The notes: generated from the sequence alone by a model not told the origin. Counted from the first letter of the stretch, positions 35,001 to 47,337 are shown. The stretch: DNA of 64,000 bases from Lepisosteus oculatus (GCF_040954835.1 NC_090697.1:26095001-26159000), one strand, 5' to 3'. Made by a program: numbers and translations.

Positions 35001-38000
35001 GAACTCCTGTTACTGCAAAATTCTGCACCATCTAGGTTTCAACATGGCATACCGAAAAAAGGGCATAGTTTCTATAATATGCTCAGTGCACTCGTGTTCT
35101 TTTACATATGCTCAAGCCTAGCCCTTTCTGATTACTTTCACATCACATCTTTTGGAATAGACAAGATAGGAAAAAATCCAAACTGACCCATGAACCCTAT
35201 TTCTTTAGTAATTAACAATGCACTCCTAACACATTTACTAGACATGGAGGACACATGCTAGACTCTCTGTAGGGTTCTTTGCCATTTAAAGAAGATTAAC
35301 TGAAAATATCTAAGTAACAGAAAGGTCACATTACTTCTGCAGAGTGTGAATAAATATAATAAAGAAGCAAATAATAGATGTGAGGGGATTTAAATATTCT
35401 ACACACTTTGAATTAACAAATCTCCATCACACCCTTCTAAAAAATTGTAAAACAAAAGGCTCTCAACAGCAGTTTTAGATTATGCATCCCTACAAAAAGA
35501 ACAATCTAATTATCTCTTTATAGGAAAATCTCTGTTATGGAAAAAACTCTCTTCACTGCGCCCACACAGCATATGAACGCAGCACTACTGGAACATAAAC
35601 AGTCCTCTCCTCATGGTATTATTTAGCTGTGTTTACAGAATACTGTGACAGGCTGTGTATATTGAATGTACTTCCTAATAGGTATTAATAGCAAATGCAA
35701 CCTGTTCTTTTAAACTACAGTCCCATTAGTAGGTGATAGAGTGTCACTCCCAGAAAGGGCACATTACATTATTCTTTATGGGACATGCGAGCTCTTGTTA
35801 ATGGCATATGAGTGTAAAACAGATGTAAAAAGCAGAGACATCCATCTTCCAGGTAGTAGCAGAATTCTTGGTACAGTAAGAGCATTTACTTTAAACTTTG
35901 AAGTGAAACAGTCCAGTCATGTTGACAGACCAACATACTTTTAAGGTCAAGGAGTCCATGTAAAAGAAAACTTGTGTCCTCATTATAGCCAAGCATCCTC
36001 TGCCAGCTTTATTTGGATCTAGAAATGTATTTTTTCCAGTTTTTTAACTAGCTTTTAAAAATACTGAGTTCTTACAATATTTTGAAAATATAAATTGTGT
36101 AAGTTTTTTGGTCTTTGTCATCTCCCACTCTTCTTTAGGTTCTATGTGCTATACACATAAAGCTTGGAAATAATTTACAATTATTAGAGATTTGAAACAA
36201 AGGTGTTTTTTTCAATCCTAACTATAATACTTGCGGTCCTAAGTCATCCAGAGATCCAACTAAAAGTCACACACTTGCAGACTTAACTTGCAGAAGTTAA
36301 TTTCACACTGAAAAGCAGAAAAAAGACACTAAAAAGTGTGGCTTTTGAGTTGTTTTTTTCTTCAAGGTTAGGTGCCTCACACCTGGAGAAGGCTCAACAG
36401 CCCCAGTGTTGTTTCTACTTGTTACTCCACAAAGTGCATTTAACCTTTAAATTTCCATTTGGAGCCAATACAAGCTGACACAGCCCCCCACTTGAACAGC
36501 TTAATTTTAATATTTTATTGCTTAAAAGCAATAAATTACAAGACACAAATGTTATTATATATAAAAACATATCTTATCTATGCAACTGCAATTCTTCAGT
36601 ACTAGCAGTAAATCTTTGCTATATGATTAAAAAGAAAACATATTATCTCCTGTAGAGGGAACCAAAGATCCAGGTTCGATGAAGGCACAAAATGGAAAGC
36701 AGTGTAATGATTGTATTCTGACATTTTTCCATATAAACTCTTTTAGTTTCTTAAATTAGTTTAGCACATCTTAGTACATCAACATTATTAAGTATAAAGT
36801 CCAATTGTAATACAACCTCTATAACCGGTGACACTGCTGCTGTTTTAGCTACAGTCCCTCAGTATCCCTGATGATAAGAATGATGGAAAAAAAAACAACA
36901 AAGTGAACATTTTAATTTATCATTAATTTTTACATTAGCAAACTGTACCTCAAAACATTTATGCTCCAAGGTACATGGGGGGAGGTAAATGGGAACTAAA
37001 GGTCCTCCACATATGGAAATAATCTTTTATCTGGTACAGTATAAAGATAAAAGAAAGAAAAGAAAGATGTTTTCTCCAATTTCTTCATTGTTGAAAAAAC
37101 CTGGGATATCATATCATGAAACTTTAAAGTGTCACAGATGGAATTCTCTAACATAGGAACTGCTTTTGCTTTTGTAGCTGACTATGCCAGCTAGGAATTT
37201 TAAGGGTGCACGAGTGCACACACAGACAAGGCAAGACAGTAATCCTACATAATATCCCATTTTATATATATATCAATCTACCTATCACATAAAGTATCCC
37301 CTTAACACAACATTTTCTAGAGCTGCCACCCAAAACACAGACAAATTATCCACCAGAGACGCACACTCACAAACCAGCACAAGAACCCCATGGTCCCCAG
37401 TAAACAGGACTCTAATGTCCCAAAGAAGCAGCCCAGCCGTATTGCTTCTTTGCATACTGTAGATTACTTCTGTGACCTGGCTCGCCTCTCTCCGCTGCTG
37501 TGAAGAAACTCTGTGTAGTTGAAGACATCCTCAACAATGTCGAACCTCACACTCAACCCCCCCCATCACCTCCCATTTGTCTTTAAGTCCAGTTTTTGGG
37601 TAGTAGAAGATGATGCTGAGGCCTCTTCCACTACTCTGCAGAGTCCCAGGAGTGAAACTGCATTTCCTCCAGTTTCTTCTGTCTCTGTGAGCCCTCATCA
37701 CTGGGGTTTTTGAAGCCCCCTAACCATGACTCAGGTCCCGTAATCAGGGGGTTGGAAGTGTCCCTTTGGCATCTTGAGTGTGGGCAGAGCTAAATGCTCA
37801 GGGCTCATCGATCAACTGGATACTGTATATACTGTACAGATGACCAGGTGTAAGGATGCATTGTGTATTCAAACTCTGTTCTAGAGTCATCCACGCAGTC
37901 TGCGGCCCATTGAAGCCTGTAAAACAGCCCACGTCACCTCTGAACTGTGTGGTAATTAACGAGTGTCTGTGGAAGAAGGACCTTTAATCAATGGGGAGCT

Positions 38001-38868
38001 CAAAGGACAAGCAGGGAAAGGCCTCAATCCTTAGGGAGACATTGGCTATCCTAAGCAACACAGCCTCTGACCCCTATTGTCTCACACCTATTTTCTCACT
38101 CTGTGACAGAAGCAATTTCCAGTTTGTTTTGCAGTTAGCTGAATTCTTAGAAAATCAAATATCTTATAGGACCCTAAATAAGAGTCACACTGTTGTTGTA
38201 TGATGAGATCCTCCAGTCAGGACAAAAGGCTTTTCTTTTTGTTTAGTCTGTGTACAAAATTGAGAGTTATAAAATACACCAATACACCTGGAACTGCAGT
38301 TAAGGTTTGAGGACAATGTTTTATGATACTTAATTTTAACAATCTGCACAAAAGAATATGAGCTCTCTGTAGATGTGCCAGCTGTAAGGAAATTGCTGCT
38401 ACTGTAAATGGTGCACTACACCTTTAGGTTAGCTAAATGCTAGATTGAAGTCCAAACCAGTTGGTTATTAAATATCCTGCAAATTTTGTAGGTGTGTCAT
38501 CCATGATGATCTGCCTAAACTCTAGCATAGGCTTGTATTTTTTTTTTAATGAAAGGTGTGTCAATTAAATTAAAGGAAATATGAGATGGTGGGTAATGGC
38601 AGTAACTATTGTGATAATTTTCCTAATGACAGATGTACATTGCAGATGTACATTGCAGATGCAAGCAGAATTAGAAGTAGTAGAGGTTGCTCTTGACCGT
38701 GTTGGCACTTCATAAAGACAGTGGCATACCTGTTATTTATTTGTATGTTCAAAATTATGATTAATATTTTTATTTTTGCATATTATTTGTATAATTTATT
38801 TATTATATTTTTAACATAACTGTGGTAATGCTCGATGAATTGCACAATGAGTTTATATATTCAGTATA
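35000..38868. other. Intergenic, one diverged PLE tail
   Basis: Mostly AT-rich. Positions 37380-37760 are GC-richer, with a 64-codon frame (37519-37713) lacking similarity. A 15-bp unit (AGATGTACATTGC plus flank) is repeated at 38632-38662. Confidence 0.5.
36378..36500 (+). mobile_element. Highly diverged Penelope-like 3' tail
   Basis: Co-linear but degenerate matches to the tail: ACACCTGGAGAAGGCTCAACAGCC, AGTGTTGTTT, ACTTGTTACTCC and AGCTGACACAGCCCCCCACTTGAAC. Confidence 0.4.
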
Positions 38869-38870
38869 TA

Positions 38871-39085
38871 CAGTGCCTTGCGAAAGTATTCGGCCCCCTT
38901 GAACTTTTCAACCTTTTGCCACATTTCAGGCTTCAAACATAAAGATATAAATTTTTTATTTTATGTGAAGAATCACCAACAAGTGGGACACAATTGTGAA
39001 GTGGAACGAAATCTATTGGATTTTTGAAACTTTTTTAACTAATAAAAAAATGAAAAGTGGGGCGTGCAAAATTATTCGGCCCCCT
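38871..39085 (+). repeat. Tc1 left terminal inverted repeat
   Basis: About 215 bp. It matches the reverse complement of 40286-40500 with few differences, for example ATCACCAACAAG against ATTACCAACAAG. It ends in GCAAAATTATTCGGCCCCC just before the transposase stop codon. Confidence 0.9.
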
Positions 39086-39089
39086 TGCG

Positions 39090-40109
39090 TTAATACTTTG
39101 TAGAGCCACCTTTTGCTGCGATTACAGCTGCAAGTCGCTTGGGGTATGTCTCTATCAGTTTTGCACATCGAGAGACTGAAATTCTTGCCCATTCTTCCTT
39201 GCAAAACAGCTCGAGCTCAGTGAGGTTGGATGGAGAGCGTTTGTGAACAGCAGTTTTCAGCTCTTTCCACAGATTCTCGATTGGATTCAGGTCTGGACTT
39301 TGACTTGGCCATTCAAACACCTGGATACGTTTATTTGTGAACCATTCCTTTGTAGATTTTGCTGTATGTTTGGGATCATTGTCTTGTTGGAAGATAAATC
39401 TCCGTCCCAGTTTCAGGTCTTTTGCAGACTCCAACAGGTTTTCATCCAGAATGGTCCTGTATTTGGCTGCATCCATCTTCCCCTCAATTTTAACCATCTT
39501 CCCTGTCCCTGCTGAAGAAAAGCAGGCCCAAACCATGATGCTGCCACCACCATGTTTGACAGTGGGGATGGTGTGTTGAGGGTGATGAGCTGTGTTGCTT
39601 TTACGCCAAACATATCGTTTTGCATTGTGGCCAAAAAGTTCGATTTTGGTTTCATCTGACCAGAGCACCTTCTTCCACATGTTTGGGGTGTCTCCCAGGT
39701 GGCTTGTGGCAAACTTTAGACGAGACTTTTTATGGATATCTTTGAGAAATGGCTTTCTTCTTGCCACTCTTCCATAAAGGCCAGATTTGTGCAGTGTAAG
39801 ACTGATTGTTGTCCTATGGACAGACTCTCCCACCTCAGCTGTAGTTCCCTGCAGTTCATCCAGAGTGATCATGGGCCTCTTGGCTGCATCTCTGATCAGT
39901 CTTCTCCTTGTCTGAGCTGAAAGTTTAGAGGGACGGCCAGGTCTTGGTAGATTTGCAGTGGTCTGATACTCCTTCCATTTCAAGATGATCGCTTGCACAG
40001 TGCTCCTTGGGATGTTTGAAGCTTGGGAAATCTTTTTGTATCCAAATCCGGCTTTAAACTTCTCCACAACAGTATTACGGACCTGCCTGGTGTGTTCCTT
40101 GGTCTTCAT
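39090..40109 (-). CDS. Tc1-family DD34E transposase, apparently intact
   Basis: The product is 339 residues from a true ATG, the usual full length for Tc1 transposases. It cuts and pastes its own element by binding the inverted repeats and inserting at TA. Domain order: a paired-like helix-turn-helix pair (about residues 1-110) with the GRPR-like PGRPSK at 57-62, then the catalytic core. The acidic triad is D152 (LWSDETK), D243 (FQQDNDPKH) and E278 (DLNPIENLW), with 34 residues between D243 and E278. There is no stop or frameshift, so the copy is either young or recently active. Whether it still transposes cannot be told from sequence alone. Confidence 0.93.
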   Translation of the reverse strand: MKTKEHTRQVRNTVVEKFKAGFGYKKISQASNIPRSTVQAIILKWKEYQTTANLPRPGRPSKLSAQTRRRLIRDAAKRPMITLDELQGTTAEVGESVHRTTISLTLHKSGLYGRVARRKPFLKDIHKKSRLKFATSHLGDTPNMWKKVLWSDETKIELFGHNAKRYVWRKSNTAHHPQHTIPTVKHGGGSIMVWACFSSAGTGKMVKIEGKMDAAKYRTILDENLLESAKDLKLGRRFIFQQDNDPKHTAKSTKEWFTNKRIQVFEWPSQSPDLNPIENLWKELKTAVHKRSPSNLTELELFCKEEWARISVSRCAKLIETYPKRLAAVIAAKGGSTKY

Positions 40110-40285
40110 GATGCTCTCTGCGCTTTCAACAGAACCTTGAGACTATCACAGAGCAGGTGCATTTATACAGAGACTTGATTACACACAGGTGGATTCTATT
40201 TATCACCATCAGTCATTTAGGACAACATTGGATCATTCAGAGATCCTCGCTGAACTTCTGGAGTGAGTTTGCTGCACTGAAAGTA

Positions 40286-40500
40286 AAGGGGCCGAATAAT
40301 TTTGCACGCCCCACTTTTCATTTTTTTATTAGTTAAAACAGTTTCAAAAATCCAATAGATTTCGTTCCACTTCACAATTGTGTCCCACTTGTTGGTAATT
40401 CTTCACATAAAATAAAAAATTTATATCTTTATGTTTGAAGCCTGAAATGTGGCAAAAGGTTGAAAAGTTCAAGGGGGCCGAATACTTTCGCAAGGCACTG
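40286..40500 (-). repeat. Tc1 right terminal inverted repeat
   Basis: This is the mirror copy of the left repeat and lies upstream of the transposase start. The 176-bp spacer between it and the ATG would hold the transposase promoter and leader. Confidence 0.9.
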
Positions 40501-40813
40501 TATGTGTACTTTTGCTCTTAATATACAGTATCAATTTGTTAATTCAAATAATGTGTGCTCACATAAAGCGTTTAAACTCAATCACAACTTTGATTATGCT
40601 AACCTTTAGTTCAGGCACAAAAAATGTTGACAGTTTATGGGTGTTTTAGAATTGGAATGCAAATGACAGAATAAACTGCCATAAATACATTGACAATAAA
40701 TACTGTTTAGTTAGGTTTAATCAGTTAGTTGTGTCTGTTCCCAGAGGTGTAGCTAGTTGTGCAAACTTTAAACAGGTTCTTGCTGTGTCAGATTTTTATA
40801 TTTTGAATTCATT

Positions 40814-41200
40814 TTAATAATAATAATTATAATAATTGCTTACACTTGTATTGCGCTTTTCTGGACACTCCACTCAAAGCGCTTTACAGGTAATGGGGAC
40901 TCCACTCCACCACCACCACCAATGTGCAGCATCCACCTGGATGATGCGACGGCAGCCATAGTGCGCCAGAACACTCACCACACATCAGCTATCAGTGGGG
41001 AGGAGAGCAGAGTAATGTAGCCAATTCATAGAGGGGGATTATTAGGAGGCCATGATTGGTAAGGGCCAATGTGAAATTTGGCCAGGACGCCTGGGTTACA
41101 CCCCTACTCTTTTCAAGAAACGCCCTGGGATTTTTAATGACCACAGAGAGTCAGGAACTTGGTTTTACGTCTCCTCCGAAGGAGCGAGATATTTTACACT
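40814..41200 (-). mobile_element. 5S-type SINE, truncated copy lacking the 5S head
   Basis: The reverse complement matches the body of the 34.3-kb copy: GCTTACACTTGTATTGCGC, CTCCACTCAAAGCGC, ATCAGCTATCAGTGGGGAGG, TTTTTAATGACCACAGAGAGTC, CTCCTCCGAAGGAG. An AAT-rich tail begins at 40814. It preserves a central segment, around GCCAATTCATAGAGG, that the 34.3-kb copy lacks. Confidence 0.8.
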
Positions 41201-43129
41201 CTCTCTTTTTGTCTCTTTTCTTTCCTTAACGCTGAAATGAAAGCTGTTGGTTTCCTGGTCTGTTTATAGCTGTTTTGGCCAGTTTAACAACTAGGAAGGG
41301 TAGAAACATAGCCTTTTTTTAGTACAATGGATAACTGACCAGTGCAATTATTTTATTAGAAACATGAAATTAATGAAAAGGTTATTAGTTACAACTGCGT
41401 GAGGTAATACTTATTTTAGATTACAATGTTTTAATATAACAAGGGTACAGTTATGCAGTGTTTTCACATATCTGGGGATATTTCATACTATGAACTTGAA
41501 TATTCTGTGATTTCTTTTAAGATGTTGCCCCCAGTTTCTGCTTTCTCTTTTCATGAATACCCCATGTACACATTTCCCAAAGGCAAATTTTAAGATGTTT
41601 TAACAATAGCAAATTACATCCGCATAAAGCTTAGAACAGACATTCGGGAGGAAAGTTAGATTCCTTAGAAAGCTAGTGTAGTCATTCGCCTTGTGCACAA
41701 AATCACACTTTGCGGAATTAAGATTAGCGATTCTGACTTGCAGTGCTACAGCTCTTTACTTCTGGATGTTCCACATGAGGGCTTCGTGTTAAGAAGGGTT
41801 AGTGGGATTCTGATGCTACAGAATCAGATGAATACTGCACACTCACACAGATTGTTTCAGATTCAGTCTATGTTATCTACATCTAGTCATCAAACCTAGG
41901 GATTTCATGGTCTTCGGTCAGATTTATTTTATTGTTGGTCATCTTTGAGGGAGCTGTGTCTTCTGCTCCATGTATATCCTCAGGGTGCGACTCAAGCTTA
42001 TCTTTGCTAGTGGTCTTTTCAGCAAAGAGGGCAGAAGCATTTTTTATGGAGGTGCCACACTTCACCTTTCCAATGCAAACAAAACTCTACCAAGGCCTGC
42101 AGTATCAGAATCACAAATAAAAAAGATGTATACAAACTGATACAAACAAATTTTCAGTTAGATTTTAACACATGACACACAGAAGAATGTGCTTATTGTA
42201 CTGTATTATGAGCATGAATTACAGTAAGGGAAATATTACATACTTGGTATTTGAATAGTAAAACTACTAAAGATAAGGTATTAATGGGAGTGCCTCTTTC
42301 ACAAGGTTGTTTGGGTTGGTTAAACCAAACAAATTCCTTCAGCCAAATAGCAAGAGGGGCCCTGACTCCTTTCTTGCTCTGCAGAATTGTTCTGCTACTT
42401 TACAGTAAACTGTTCCAGATGATTTGTGTGTGTTACAGCTGCAGTTTGACTTGCTCTTCTCACAGAGAATCTCTTCAGCACAGAATGTACACCACTATAG
42501 CAACTGGACCACCATCATGTTTAACTCTCCCCATAGGATAAACTGAAATCCCTTTTTACTTATGAGCAAATAAATAAGAAACACAAGAAACTTTTACTTG
42601 TGTGTGGCTCTGTTATGAAGTCCCTTCCCCAGTTCCTCAGTTATTCTCTGCAGTCAAGTAGTACAGCTTTCAAATATTTAACCTTCTTTTTTCAATCTCA
42701 TCTGGATCACAGAAAATAACCAGATGGTTCTTTTTCTGGAGAAATCATGGTGTTTGACAGGAGGCTTTGTTTAAGGCTTTTAAATACCATGACAATTTAA
42801 AGAGCTGTTGCTACTCTGTGTTCAAACTGACACACCGTTCCAAAATGCTAAAATCATAGCACATATTTGTTTTACATCTTTGTTTTTCCTGTGCTTTACT
42901 AAAAAGCCTAAACTACAATAGATGTTCTTGCCATAGATTTTCTTGTTCTAAGGTTGTTTTAAAAAGAGACTTTTCATTTTGATTTTCTGTGTTTCAGACA
43001 ATGTTGCACCATTCTCATATGAACAGTAAGAAATGAATGAAAGAGCAGATCAGGTAGAAACATTTCCAAACACGAAAAGGTATCATGCCCTTTCCAGTGT
43101 TCTGATTCTCTTAATTTGTATTAAGAGGT
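41201..43129. other. Intergenic, with one exon-like frame
   Basis: The minus-strand frame ending at 41883 is hydrophilic and exon-like (see findings). Otherwise nothing was recognised. Confidence 0.5.
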
Positions 43130-43315
43130 AAGAAACATTGTAATTGAGTGGCAATTTGGCCCATCTAGCCCTCTTGGATGATAGTAGATTATTGATCCAT
43201 GGCTGTAATCCTGCATTTATTTAAAAGAAGCCAGGGTGTCAGCTTTGACAACATGGCGTGATACTGTAGCTTATTCCAGACTCCCACAACCTTTTGTGTA
43301 AAAAATGTTACTTAA
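43130..43315 (-). mobile_element. Interspersed repeat A copy
   Basis: Contains GGCCCATCTAGCCCTCTTGG, AAAAGAAGCCAGGGTGTCAGC, TTTGACAACATGG and TTCCAGACTCCCACAACC. It is co-linear with the 34.1-kb copy. Confidence 0.6.
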
Positions 43316-43634
43316 CATTAGCAGCCATGAAAATAATACAAGGTTAATATTTATTTGTTATGAACGTTAAAAAGCTCAGATGAATCCTAACTGTTTTTTT
43401 AATTTTTGGATGAATATAATCCATTTGTCCAAGCAAAATACTGTGTATTTTCTTTCTGCTGAATATAAGACTAGATCTTACCCAGATGGTATTAAGAGTG
43501 ATGGCAAAAGAAAGAGATGAATAACGCTATACATTAATCTTGCAATTTGTAAAAATTGAACTGATACAGGCTCCATTAGCATGACCAACAGAACTGCTGA
43601 GCTCCCCTTCATATTCACACTACGATTTAAAAAC

Positions 43635-43815
43635 ATCACAAGGAATAATGACATCCAGGAATTAGATGTGCTTGAGGATGTTATGAAGGTATGATCTAGC
43701 TTAACATGGTTTGCTGAGAACCATCCCCCTGGCCATAGGACAAGCAGGCTGGGACCCCATACAGAGAAGGAGTGAAGCTGCAAAGATGGAGATGGGTTGG
43801 AAAAGAGATGCATTA
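43635..43815 (+). repeat. Interspersed repeat B, copy 3
   Basis: CAAGGAATAATGACATCCAGG, TGGCCATAGGACAAGCAGG, ACCCCATACAGAGAAGGAGTG and GCTGCAAAGATGGAGATGGG align with the other two copies but are more diverged. A weaker 3' piece is also visible near 45330-45390. Confidence 0.45.
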
Positions 43816-45989
43816 TGAATTCTTGCAGTGTGTATTATGGTGTTCTGAGACAGTTTTCGTGAGGTTTGCATTAAGGTTTTGTATGCTTTCTGAAGGGAAT
43901 TAAAATACAATAGTATTTACTTTTCTTTAAACAGAGCATTAAAAAATAAACACTAAAATAATTAAAGGACAATGCATTGTACTAGCAACAGAACATTATA
44001 GTTTGATGTTCTCTCATTTACAAACTTTCTTCCACCCATCCATATACTTTCTACCCACGATACAAGGTCATGGAGAAAGACTTTCTAATGTTTCTAAACT
44101 ATCAAAGCTAGTTATCATGGAAGGTGCATGGAAAACCTTCCAAATATTTATGCACATTCAACATAATAAATAGTGGAATCAAAATATATCACAAGACTGC
44201 TGTCATGATTTTGATTTGAGCATTAATATTATGGATCAAATGTTAAGAGACAACAAATTGCAAGTCATGAAAGGGTAAGATTACTCATAGTATGAGAACA
44301 TGGAAAGCAGTTGCATCACTTAAATGTTTTTTCTAATACAAAGTATATAGCTCTTACTTTGCCATGTTGAAAAAAGGAATATTTATGAAAAAATAAGCAA
44401 CTGCAATTTACAGAACATATTGTTTTTCTAATAAAGGCTGCCCTAATGGCAAAATAGTCTTTTTAAGAACTTTTTAAAATGTACCTTGTGTTTCAATGGC
44501 AATTACCGTTAAACAGTTTTTAACAGCTGGATTTTATTTGAAAACTGCAACACAGAGCTGGTAACCTCAGAAGCTGATATGTATCAACACACAGATTAAG
44601 CATTTGATATTTCCAGAAATAAATACAACTTGTTTACATTTGCAGTTTTAATGGAAACTCTGAGGTTGTACTACAATGTCCCATCTGTATACAGTATATA
44701 CTGTTCATATATAATACATCTCAAAGGTGTACATCTCAAAAGAAACTACCAGATTTCATTGTTAAAGTATCAGGACAGACAAAGTACTGTACCTTCTAAT
44801 TAAATTGAAGATTTTTTTTGAACATTTTTTGTTTTCACCTGGTACAGGTACCTACCTAGTTTGAAATTGCCAGCATTTTCTTTACATTTTGGCTCACAGC
44901 TGCAACTCCTTTGCTGTGCAGGAAGAACGAGGAAGGGAGCAGATACAGTTTGTTCCTCTGATCTGTCCACCCTTTCAGCCTTTTAACATACTTCGGAGTT
45001 GTTTTCCTACTGAGAAACTGCTTGGTGCACTGGTGCACTGCCAAGTGCTGCCACATGGGAAATCCTATCACACTATCTCTGCTAGAGACACGACCAGACA
45101 CAGATTTGTGCCGTGGGCTGTAGTGTTCAATCGGTGCAGGGGTACTTTTACAGAAGACTTTGATGCACCACAAAACAATTCCAGGAGTTCAGTCCAATTC
45201 TAAGATCAAATGCGTCGACAAATACAAAGAAATAGCATGCTTAATATTTTGGTGTCAACTCACTTGGTGGAAGAAATGACAGCACTATTCGGATATCAGT
45301 ACTGTCACAGCCCTCCTCACTTAGAAGGAATGAACCAGGGAGATGCTGCAAGGGTGATGATGGGGTAGAGGAAAGGGAGCTAGAAAGATGCATGCAGAGT
45401 TCTACACAGATTTATATGAAGGAAAGTGGAAGTGAGAGCGTAGAGTTTGAAAGATATTCCATTTATCAACAATGTAGTTTGAATACAGAAAAAGGATGCA
45501 CATCTTCAAAATCTATTAGAGATTTTAGAAGTGTGGCAGATGGAGCCTTTATTATTTTATCATATTATTCCATCTAGGGAAAAAAGTGACTCGGTGAAAT
45601 TTGATGTTCAAAGTTTTCATGCTGTTTTAAGGTTTTATTTGGTTTTGCAACAGATAGATTTGGAAAAGAGAAAAGCTGATTTATTTTTTTATGTGTTGTA
45701 AAGTGTCAAAACCATCAAATGACAGGCCTAAGATACTTCAATGTCACTGTTAAACAAAAGTTGTTTGAATATTACATACAGTACATCCTCTTAGAATTCC
45801 ATCATTTACTTTCCATGCCTGCGTATTTCTTTTAAATCATTTTTAACAATTGCTAGGGAGAAACATATTTTCAGCATTTTGCATGATGTCAATCTTTTGT
45901 CTCATATCTATGTGAGATTATAAGAAGAGGAGAAACAACAGCAATAAACTCACCCAGTCTGAAGAATTACTGTAAGTGGTAGCTTTAGC
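43816..45989. other. Intergenic
   Basis: Holds a short SINE tail near 44.05 kb and a possible repeat B piece near 45.33 kb. The opposing open frames at 44856-45203 show no domain. Confidence 0.5.
44033..44080 (-). mobile_element. SINE 3' tail fragment
   Basis: CCACCCATCCATATACTTTCTACCC followed by AAGGTCATGGAG is the reversed tail of the same SINE family. Very short. Confidence 0.35.
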
Positions 45990-47337
45990 TTGGACAATTT
46001 GCTAGGGAAGAGGCTCTTCTTCTTTTTCTTCAACATCATCATCATAATCACCACCATCATCATCAGCATCTGTACATCTTGAATAAAGAAAAAACAAAAA
46101 AATACAGTAAAAGTAAATGGAACAAAAAACAAAAATATATAGGTTTTTACAGATTGACTGTAGGCAATCAGATGTAGACCTTGGTAAAAGGTCCATTTTA
46201 AGTTTAGATTTGAAGAGAGTTACAGAAGTTGTCTCTCTTAAAGTCTGAGGAAGGTCATTCTGCAACACTGGAGCAGCAACAGAGATTGCATGGTCACCAT
46301 GAACTACAGTAAGTCTGTTATTTAGTCCTGGGGACAGTGAGAAGAGGACTGGCCTCAGCTGAACGGAACACGGGGGAGAGTGTAAACATGGAGGACTTCC
46401 AGAGTCAGATTGTTCAGACCCTTGAAAGTCAGAAAGTCATTGAATATGTGACTTTATAGGCAACCAGTGAAGGAAATTACTCTAAGTGAAGGAGTGAGAT
46501 GCTGCCAGGGTCTGGTGTGAGAAGGTAGTCTAGCTGCAGAGTTTTGAATTATTGCAACTTGTTGAGAAGAGAGTTAGAGAGCCCATACAATAAAGGGTTG
46601 GAGAAATCAATATAAATGCATGGATCAGGTACCCAGCATCGAACATTAATAAAAATTGCCTAAGGCAGGCAATATTTCTCAGGTGAAAGAAAGATGTCTT
46701 AATCAAATGAGGCTCAAAAGACAAAAAAGGAGAGGATCAAGTGTGACTCCCAGATTCCTAACTATGGCTGATGTGTGAATGGGGAAACCATCCACCGTTA
46801 CTGTGAAATCAACTGAGATTTGCTGCTAACCAGAAGAATTTCTGGTTTGACACTATTTAGCTTCAAGGAATTTGATGTCAACCAGAGTTAGATGTCACAC
46901 AAAAAAGAGATAAGTGACAGAGAGGGGAGACCAGAGCGGGAAGAAGTTTTACAATAAATCTGAGTATCATCCGCATAGCAGTGAAACTGAAGATGATGTT
47001 TGTGTACAATTTGGCCAAGAGGTGGCATATAAATAATAAAAAGTAAAGGGCCCAAGACTGAACCCTGAGGCACACCATGACTGACTGGGGCCATGAGGGG
47101 TTTATGAGAATCAAGGGAGACAAAATGCTGCCTGCCAGTCAGATAAGAACAAAACCAAAGACAGTACCACTGATAGAGAAGAATGTCTGCAAGCGAGTAA
47201 ACACCACTGAATGATGACTGAAATGGCTCAAGCAAATTAAACAACCATCGTTTCCAGATTGGAGTGTCTTTTAGATCCATATATTTTCTTAAAAGCAATG
47301 AATGGCTCTTTAGACTGCAATTTAAACAACATGTCAT
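45990..47337 (-). mobile_element. L2-type non-LTR retrotransposon, 3' half, decayed
   Basis: On the minus strand 47337-46888 encodes reverse transcriptase motifs: SYLTGRQHFVSL, GVPQGSVLGPLLF (residues 88-100 of that frame) and CYADDTQIY (YADD at 121-124). Downstream in other frames are LGVTLD-like and LIKTSFFHLRNIACLRQFL pieces. The C-terminal NDLPQTLRETTSVTLFKSKLK lies near 46265-46200. Order and motifs fit the L2 clade. Frameshifts and stops break the frame, and the endonuclease and 5' part are missing, a typical 5'-truncated insertion. Confidence 0.85.
46888..47337 (-). pseudogene. L2 reverse transcriptase fragment
   Basis: A 149-residue open frame spans fingers/palm motifs including the catalytic YADD. 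It is an inactive relic because the reading frame is lost on both sides. Confidence 0.8.

Larger units (their letters stand above)
38871..40500 (-). mobile_element. Complete Tc1/mariner transposon, 1,630 bp
   Basis: Both ends read CAGTGCCTTGCGAAAGTATT (plus strand at the left, reverse complement at the right). They extend into terminal inverted repeats of about 215 bp (38871-39085 and 40286-40500). TA flanks each end (38869-38870 and 40501-40502), the expected target duplication. The interior holds one open transposase gene on the minus strand. From memory the termini match a Tc1 family widely shared among fishes; this was not searched. Confidence 0.95.

Noticed and set aside
46036..46070. 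CATCAT-rich run as an independent microsatellite
   Set aside because: It is short and imperfect, and lies near the 3' end of the L2 element, probably as part of that tail.
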